Shown piece after piece: positions 58,049 to 64,000 of a stretch of DNA of 64,000 nucleotides; positions within the stretch are counted from its first letter, which is position 1, and each line of letters opens with the position of its first letter. Below the pieces are notes generated by a model that was given only the letters and a program-made list of their open reading frames with translations, was not told the origin of the DNA and made no database searches. Made by a program: the position numbers and the translations under genes. Origin of the DNA: Enemella evansiae (GTDB lineage Bacteria; Actinomycetota; Actinomycetes; Propionibacteriales; Propionibacteriaceae); the NCBI RefSeq assembly GCF_002250705.1, contig NZ_NMVP01000037.1, forward strand, positions 1 to 64,000, given 5' to 3'.

Positions 58049-58900
58049 ATGTCGGTCGTGCCGACCGATCCCACCGCCCAGACACTGCGCCTGCCCGACG
58101 GCAGGTCGTTGGGTTTCGCCGACTACGGCACCCCGACCGGGGTGCCGATGCTGTTCCTGCACGGCCAGCCCGGGTCGCGGCTGATCGGCGCCCTGATGGA
58201 CGGTGCGGCGCGCGAGGTGGGTGTCCGCCTGATCGCGGTCGACCGGCCCGGTATCGGATTGTCGGACTCGGTCGGCGAACGCACCCATTCCCAGTTCGCC
58301 GGTGACCTGTCCGGCGCCCTGGAGGTGCTCGGGCTGGGCCCGACACCGATCGTCGCCTGGTCGGCCGGCGGGGCGTACGCCCTGGCCTGGGCGGCGGCCC
58401 GGCCCGAGCTGGTCCCGGCGGTCGGCGTACTCGGCGGGGTCGGACCGGGTGGCGCGCTGGATGGTGCCTGGTCCGCGCTGAAGAACCGCCTCGGCGTACC
58501 TACCGGGGTGTTGAAGATGCCCGCCGAGGCCTGGAGCGTCACCCTCTCCCGGACCTGGCTGAAGACCCGCAGCGCGGCCGGTGAGCGGGTCGAACTGGCC
58601 ACCGATGTCGCCCCGATCCTGGCCCGCGGCTTCCGCGAGGGCGTCCGTCAGGGCACCGCCGCGGCCCGGTTGGAGACCCGGTTGCTGGGCGGTGACTGGG
58701 ACTTCGACCCGGCCACCGTGCGGGTGCCGGTGTGGCTCTGGCACGGCAAGGACGACGCCCTGGTCCCCTGGTCCCAGACCCGGGAACTGGCCGCCCGGAT
58801 CCCCGACGCGCGCAGCACCCTGATCCCCGGTGAGGGCCATGTGTCGCTGCTGGTCAACCACGGTGCGGAGATCCTCACCACGATGCTGCGGACCGGCTGA
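58049..58900 (+). CDS. Alpha/beta hydrolase
   Basis: 283 residues. Oxyanion HGQPGS (39-44), nucleophile elbow VAWSAGG with S105 (the first Gly of GxSxG replaced by Ala), acid in HGKDDALVPW and base His in GEGHVSLL. Possibly a lactonase for the sugar-acid route, given its position 22 bases after dgoD, but sequence alone does not show it. Start ATG 58049. Confidence 0.82.
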   Translation: MSVVPTDPTAQTLRLPDGRSLGFADYGTPTGVPMLFLHGQPGSRLIGALMDGAAREVGVRLIAVDRPGIGLSDSVGERTHSQFAGDLSGALEVLGLGPTPIVAWSAGGAYALAWAAARPELVPAVGVLGGVGPGGALDGAWSALKNRLGVPTGVLKMPAEAWSVTLSRTWLKTRSAAGERVELATDVAPILARGFREGVRQGTAAARLETRLLGGDWDFDPATVRVPVWLWHGKDDALVPWSQTRELAARIPDARSTLIPGEGHVSLLVNHGAEILTTMLRTG

Positions 58901-58941
58901 CTCGGTCCTGGACGGCGGTGACGAGAGAACGCCGCGCGGAC

Positions 58942-59925
58942 TCAGCCCCTGGTGACCATCTGTTCGCGGCGCTCGGTGCCGACCGCGTCGATGACATCGG
59001 CGGGCAGCGCGTTGACCGTTTCGCGCCGGTAGCTGGTCTGCAGGGCCCGATCCCGGCCGCCGCTTTCTGCCACCACTTCCGAGCTCCGGGCGTCAAAGGT
59101 CAGTGAGGCACTGATTGCCGGTTGCGATCGGTCGGTGAACTGCGCGACCAGCACCGCCTTGCCAGCGAGTTCGGCGCGTTCGACGGTCACCAGTGGGGTC
59201 GTCATTCCGGGGTCCTTCGGCCGCGGCAGGGACTGACCGGATTCATCGGCAAGCGACGACAACACCTGGATCGCAGCCGCACGGACGGCGGGCGGAGTGG
59301 TCTCCTGACGGACCAGCTCACCAATCTCCTTGAACATCGCCTGGGTGGTGGACTCGGTGCCCGTGGCCCGCTCGCTCAGCCACCGCTGCAACGCGGCGGG
59401 ATCGCTGGGGGCAACCTCCGATGTCGGTCGCAGCACCGAGTAGAAGGTCGAGCTGCCCGGACGAGTGTCCTTGCGCCAGGTCCAGCCATCACCGGCTGTG
59501 TAGGTGTTGATGGTGAGACCGTCCCCCTGGCTTCGCACGACCAGCCGGTACGCCCCAGCGGGCACGTCCACGCTCGTTCTCGCCCGCTCCGCGAGATCGC
59601 CGAGTGTGGCGGCAGCCGCGACTGGCGGGGCGAGCACCCCACCAACAGGACCGGGCTGCTGCTGTTCGGCCGGCGGCTCGTTGGGCGCCAGTTGCACCCC
59701 GATCGCAATCCCGGTGACGACCAGCACCCCAGCCGCAACAGCGATGATGCGGAATCGGGATGACGGGCGCGGGCCCGTAGTGGCGGGTGCATCGATCACC
59801 GGTTCATCCGAGCGGGCGGACAGCAACCCGTCGAGCAATTCCTGGCGCCGAGCGGTGGGAAACTCCGCCGCCAGTTCATCGTCGGTGGGACGGGCGGCCC
59901 GCAACTGCAGATCGATGTTCGTCAT
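58942..59925 (-). CDS. CU044_5270-family membrane protein (sigma-factor partner)
   Basis: 327 residues. Cytoplasmic N-terminus (about 1-57), one TM segment (FRIIAVAAGVLVVTGIAIGV), then an extracytoplasmic domain without Cys, including LVVRSQGDGLTINTYTAGDG. This layout and the 1-base gap after an ECF sigma gene fit CU044_5270-type proteins, which are probably anti-sigma-like. Start ATG 59925. Lower GC than average. Confidence 0.82.
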   Translation of the reverse strand: MTNIDLQLRAARPTDDELAAEFPTARRQELLDGLLSARSDEPVIDAPATTGPRPSSRFRIIAVAAGVLVVTGIAIGVQLAPNEPPAEQQQPGPVGGVLAPPVAAAATLGDLAERARTSVDVPAGAYRLVVRSQGDGLTINTYTAGDGWTWRKDTRPGSSTFYSVLRPTSEVAPSDPAALQRWLSERATGTESTTQAMFKEIGELVRQETTPPAVRAAAIQVLSSLADESGQSLPRPKDPGMTTPLVTVERAELAGKAVLVAQFTDRSQPAISASLTFDARSSEVVAESGGRDRALQTSYRRETVNALPADVIDAVGTERREQMVTRG

Positions 59926-59926
59926 C

Positions 59927-60487
59927 TCAATACCTCGGTTCGTTGGCGGTGACGGTCGCCTGGCTGGGACCATCGGGTCGGTCATCGAGTTCGGTGAGGG
60001 CAGCCTCCAACCTCCGGCGAGCGCGGGAAATCCTTGCGGCAAACGCATTGCGACTGATGCCGAGAACCTGAGCCGCCTGCGGTTGGGTGAGCCCGTCCCA
60101 GGCAACGAGCAGGAGCGCCTCGCGGTCCCGAGGGGACAAGGAGCGCAACGCGGCGCGCATCTCCTCCCGAGCCAAGACCTCGCTCTCTGGTCCTGCCGAT
60201 GACTGGGCCAGCAACTGAAACGCCGCTTCATCGACCAGCTCCCGCCGTCGTCGCTCACCACGCCAGTGAGTTTCCAGGCAGTTTCTGGCCGTGATCAGCA
60301 ACCAGGGCAACAGGGGTTCCGGCAACTCGTCCCAACGCCGCCAGGCAGCGAGGAAGGTGTCCGAGACGACCTGCTCAGCGGTCTCCGGATCGCTGTGCCG
60401 CCGGGCGAATGCATAGACGCGGCCGGCGAAAGAGGCGTACACACCCCGAAAGCCCGCCTCGGCCTCGGCCGGCCCGGTCTCTCTCAT
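59927..60487 (-). CDS. ECF-type RNA polymerase sigma factor
   Basis: 186 residues from ATG 60487 (a longer start at 60544 is possible). Region 2 (FRGVYASFAGRVYAFARRHS, then AEQVVSDTFLAAWRRWDEL) and region 4 (LSPRDREALLLVAWDGLTQP, AAQVLGISRNAFAARISRAR) are complete. Operonic with the CU044_5270-type membrane gene, which probably controls it. Target genes unknown. Confidence 0.92.
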   Translation of the reverse strand: MRETGPAEAEAGFRGVYASFAGRVYAFARRHSDPETAEQVVSDTFLAAWRRWDELPEPLLPWLLITARNCLETHWRGERRRRELVDEAAFQLLAQSSAGPESEVLAREEMRAALRSLSPRDREALLLVAWDGLTQPQAAQVLGISRNAFAARISRARRRLEAALTELDDRPDGPSQATVTANEPRY

Positions 60488-60617
60488 CTGGTTCACACCC
60501 AGTCTGTTGCCGGCTCCGGGCTCATCGTGACACATCGCAGGCATGGCCGCTGCGGGTGTGACGAAGGACCCGCTCGCCGGCGCGGGTCCCGCGGGTCATC
60601 GGCCGTACAATGAGGCG

Positions 60618-61327
<710 letters not shown>

Positions 61328-61331
<4 letters not shown>

Positions 61332-62092
61332 CCACCCTCGACCTCTCCCCCGCCCCCGGTGCCGCACCGGCCGGTACCCGGGTCTGGCGACAGGCCCGTA
61401 CCGAGGCGATGCTGCTGGTCCGCAACGGCGAGCAATTGCTGCTGGCACTGGTGATTCCGATCGGTGCACTGGTGCTGGGCCGGTTGCTCGGCGACCGGTT
61501 CGGACTGGACTTCGCGCTGCTGGTGCCCTCGGTGCTGGCGCTGGCGATCTGGTCCTCGGCGTTCACCTCGCTGGCGATCGCGACCGGGTTCGAGCGGCGT
61601 TACGGGGTGCTGGAACGGCTCGCGAGTACGCCGCTGACACGGACGGGATTGCTGCTGGGCAAGGCGATCTCGCTGCTGCTGGTCACCGCCGGGCAACTGG
61701 TGCTGCTGATGCTCGCCGCGTTCGCACTCGGCTGGCGACCGGTGCTGCAGCCACTCCCGGTGCTGATCGGGGTGCTGGCGACGGTGCTCGCCGGGGTCGC
61801 CTTCGCCGCCCTGGCGCTGCTGCTGGCCGGTACGCTGCGCGCCGAACTGACGCTGGGTCTGGCGAACCTGATCTATCTGCTGCTGGCGGTCGCCGGTGGC
61901 GTCCTGCTGCCGCTCTCCGGATATCCGGAGGCGATCCGACCGGTCGTGGCGGCGCTGCCGACCGCGGCCCTGGCCGAGGCACTGCGTGGCGCCGGGACCG
62001 GGCAGGCGATCTGGTGGTCGCTCCCGGTGCTGCTGGTCTGGGCGGTAGCGGCCAGTCTGCTGACCAGAAAGGTGTTCCGATGGATGTCCTGA
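61328..62092 (+). CDS. ABC-2 type transporter permease
   Basis: 254 residues with six hydrophobic segments and the conserved YGVLERLASTPLTRTGLLLG loop. Works with the preceding ATPase. The substrate is unknown; the conserved linkage to ctaA hints at a role in heme/cytochrome biogenesis or lipid export. Overlaps ctaA by 13 bases. Confidence 0.88.
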
Positions 62093-62973
62093 CCGCCGAG
62101 CCCACCCAGACGGCTGCCGAGGAACGCCGGTGGCGGACCTTGCGTGGCTGGGCGATCGGTTCGCTCGCCGGCAACATGGGCCTGATCCTCACCGGTGCGC
62201 TGGTCCGGTTGACCAAGTCCGGGCTCGGTTGCCCGACCTGGCCGAAGTGCACCAACCAGTCGCTGATCCCGGACAGCTTCGGGCTGCACCCGGCGATCGA
62301 GTTCGGCAACCGGCTGCTCACCTTCGCCCTGATCGCGCTGGCGATCGGAACCTTCTGGGCGGCGATGCGGGTCCGCGACAACGGCCGGCCGCGCCGCGAC
62401 CTGCGCCGGATCGCGTTCTGGGCGGCGCTCGGAATCCCTGCTCAGGCAGTGATCGGCGGGATCACCGTGCTCACCCAGCTCAACCCCTATGTGGTCGCCG
62501 GGCACCTGCTGGTCTCGGTGGCGCTGGTCGTGGTGCTGGTGCTGCTCGTCCGCCGCGCGAAGCGACTCGAACCACAACCCGTCTCGGCGGCCGGCCAGTT
62601 GTGGGCCCGGATCACCTTCTGGCTGGTGATGCTCTCGGTGGTGCTCGGCACCCTGGTCACCGGCTCCGCCCCGCACGGTGGCGATGACGAGGCCGCCCGG
62701 ACCGGCTTCACCCTGGAGGTCGTCGCCAAGGCACACGCCTGGAGCGTCTGGGCAGTGATCATCGCGCTGGCGATCGCCTGGTGGCTGACCCGCTCCCGCG
62801 CCGCGGCCTGGCTGGCGCTGGCGGTGGTGGCCCAGGGCCTGGTCGGCTACCTGCAGTACTTCAACGGCCTGCCGATCTGGATCGTGGCACTGCACATGAT
62901 CGGGGTGTCGGTGGTCTCGGCGCTGGCGGCGAATCTCCTCTGGGGCGTACGCCGGGAGGTCACGACCCGCTGA
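62080..62973 (+). CDS. ctaA: Heme A synthase, CtaA/COX15 family
   Basis: 297 residues with about eight hydrophobic segments. GALVRLTKSGLGCPTWPKC at the N-terminal end of helix 1 with the conserved Cys pair, and heme-ligand His residues in PAIEFGNRLLTF-adjacent, AGHLLVS, TGSAPHGGDDEA, AKAHAWS and ALHMIG regions. Converts heme O to heme A for cytochrome oxidase; pairs functionally with the SURF1 gene at 25.4 kb. ATG 62080 overlaps the permease gene. Confidence 0.95.
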   Translation: MDVLTAEPTQTAAEERRWRTLRGWAIGSLAGNMGLILTGALVRLTKSGLGCPTWPKCTNQSLIPDSFGLHPAIEFGNRLLTFALIALAIGTFWAAMRVRDNGRPRRDLRRIAFWAALGIPAQAVIGGITVLTQLNPYVVAGHLLVSVALVVVLVLLVRRAKRLEPQPVSAAGQLWARITFWLVMLSVVLGTLVTGSAPHGGDDEAARTGFTLEVVAKAHAWSVWAVIIALAIAWWLTRSRAAAWLALAVVAQGLVGYLQYFNGLPIWIVALHMIGVSVVSALAANLLWGVRREVTTR

Positions 62974-62977
62974 CGAA

Positions 62978-62996
62978 ACCCTCCTGTCAGGAGGGT
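62978..62996. terminator. Hairpin between ctaA and the convergent MFS gene
   Basis: ACCCTCCT-GTC-AGGAGGGT at 62978-62996: perfect 8-bp stem with a 3-base loop. It contains the stop codon of the MFS gene. Likely bidirectional terminator. Confidence 0.7.
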
Positions 62997-64000
62997 GTCT
63001 CTGGCTGGCTCGGGGCTGCGTTCGGCAATCGTCGGATCAGTCGCCAGACCAGATAGAGCACTCCCCCGAAAAGGACCGCAAGCATCGCCCAGATCACGAA
63101 TGCGAACTGCGCCGACCAACGCTCAGCGACCAGCACCATTCCTGGCCGAGTGCCGATCATCACCACCCCGCTCAGAAAGCTCGCTGCTGAGACGGCCGTG
63201 GACCTTGCATGCGGTGGCGCCTTGATCCCGATCCACGCTTCGGTGGTCACCCAGACCAGATTGAACCCAGCACCGATGACCGGGACCCACAGCACTGGCC
63301 CGAGATCGGGCCACAAGCCCACAGCAGCGGTCGACCCGATCATCAGCACGGCGCCGAGCCCGACTGCCCAAGGCGCGAATCGCTCGGGGAGGGTCGACAA
63401 CAACGCACTCGCCAACACGCCTGAGACCGCATAGAGCACATACATCAGCGCCGACCCTTCGGCACCGATTCCCAACTCCGTCGCCAGAGGTTGATAGAGG
63501 ATGACCAGCGTCCAGGCGACAGTCAGCACCCAGATGCCCAGCAGCATCGCACCACCGGCCGGCAGCAGACTTCGCGGATCGGGGGTCCGCCACGGTGATC
63601 GACTGGTGACTCTGTGCCGCGGCATCGCTGGCAGCAGCAGGAGCAGCGGCAGAATCAGGCCTCCCGCCAGAGCTGTCAGCAAGAACGGGAGCCGGATGTC
63701 TGTCTGATAGAGCAACCCCGCGAAGGCCAGACTCGCCGCACCAGTCGCGGTACTGACCGCGCGCACCCGGCTCCACGCGCGATGCAATCCAACCGCCAGC
63801 CTGCCCGTGCTGGCCAACTCCGCCAGAACGGCGCTCCCCAAGCCGGAGGCGGCCGCCCACTGGATGCCCCACAGGAACCAGATGACCATCACCTGCCAGG
63901 TCGACTGGACGAAGGCAGCCCCAACGAAGGTGAACAGGGTCAGCAGCGCCAACCACAGGTACGCAATACGTTGCCCGAATCGATCTGCCAGCACTCCCAT
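62987..64000 (-). CDS. MFS transporter, C-terminal part (runs off right edge)
   Basis: 337 residues visible. It begins inside the MFS motif A (GVLADRFGQRIAYL), so the first one or two helices lie beyond the right edge. Nine or ten hydrophobic segments follow. Reading: WFLWGIQWAAASGLGSAVLA ... LRFRYT-like MFS pattern is weak, and the substrate cannot be guessed. Codon use is less GC-biased than neighbouring genes, suggesting later acquisition. Confidence 0.75.
   Translation of the reverse strand: MGVLADRFGQRIAYLWLALLTLFTFVGAAFVQSTWQVMVIWFLWGIQWAAASGLGSAVLAELASTGRLAVGLHRAWSRVRAVSTATGAASLAFAGLLYQTDIRLPFLLTALAGGLILPLLLLLPAMPRHRVTSRSPWRTPDPRSLLPAGGAMLLGIWVLTVAWTLVILYQPLATELGIGAEGSALMYVLYAVSGVLASALLSTLPERFAPWAVGLGAVLMIGSTAAVGLWPDLGPVLWVPVIGAGFNLVWVTTEAWIGIKAPPHARSTAVSAASFLSGVVMIGTRPGMVLVAERWSAQFAFVIWAMLAVLFGGVLYLVWRLIRRLPNAAPSQPETPS

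Overview
The window is about 70% GC and reads as the chromosome of an actinobacterium. Supporting signs are a mycothiol-dependent-type enzyme (TIGR03083 family), a SufR-controlled SUF operon, a fabG-fabI (MabA-InhA-like) pair, an Eis-like acetyltransferase, DUF3099 and DUF6457 proteins, a CU044_5270-type sigma-linked membrane protein and the rpsB / M23 peptidase / xerC neighbourhood. Propionibacteriaceae or a close relative is my best guess, with low confidence. The decamer GGCGTACGCC occurs at least 16 times by eye, far more than base composition predicts.

Layout. 1-570: truncated end of an IS110-family element whose non-coding end contains a 10-base match to its own insertion flank. 0.6-6.9 kb: housekeeping genes (tsf, rpsB, a double-domain M23 peptidase, xerC, def) with one toxin-antitoxin pair. 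6.9-12 kb: two-component system plus MacB-like ABC exporter. 12-15 kb: accessory stretch with a five-unit tandem repeat, a TetR/SDR divergon, decayed genes and a ParDE module. 15-18.3 kb: TrmH-type methyltransferase, TauE/SafE-type permease, ABC ATPase, and an unknown protein. 18.3-20.2 kb: an ArsR-MFS cassette bracketed by direct repeats, then a LysR-like fragment. 20-31.9 kb: fabI-fabG, an AAA+ ATPase, moaA with a DUF6457 protein, SURF1, SDR, RlmA-type methyltransferase, a Tat-exported metallo-hydrolase and an ABC exporter. 32-38 kb: Eis-like acetyltransferase, ABC-F protein, WYL regulator with two DinB-fold proteins, IclR regulator. 38.3-45 kb: hutHUI, lysE/lysG, a Rieske protein. 45-53.5 kb: MHS transporter, then sufR-B-D-C-S-U-T. 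53.7-58.9 kb: sugar-acid ABC transporter with a galactonate-type dehydratase and a hydrolase. 59-64 kb: ECF sigma factor with its membrane partner, ABC-2 transporter with ctaA (heme A synthase), and a cut-off MFS gene.

The most interesting thread is a dispersed family of intergenic palindromes (about 12.1, 27.8, 38.1 with four copies, and 46.6 kb). The segments CGAG(C/T)AG and GTGTCGAGA are constant, while the outer and inner stems change from copy to copy with compensating changes on both arms. The IS110 element at the left edge sits directly against one isolated right arm of this family (GTGTCGAGATGAG), and the same GTGTCGAGAT lies inside the element's non-coding end. This is what a bridge-RNA-guided IS110 targeted to the repeat's constant segment would look like.

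Many local regulators have visible candidate operators (TetR, ArsR, WYL, hut, SufR, ParDE). All calls come from reading the sequence; no database search was run.
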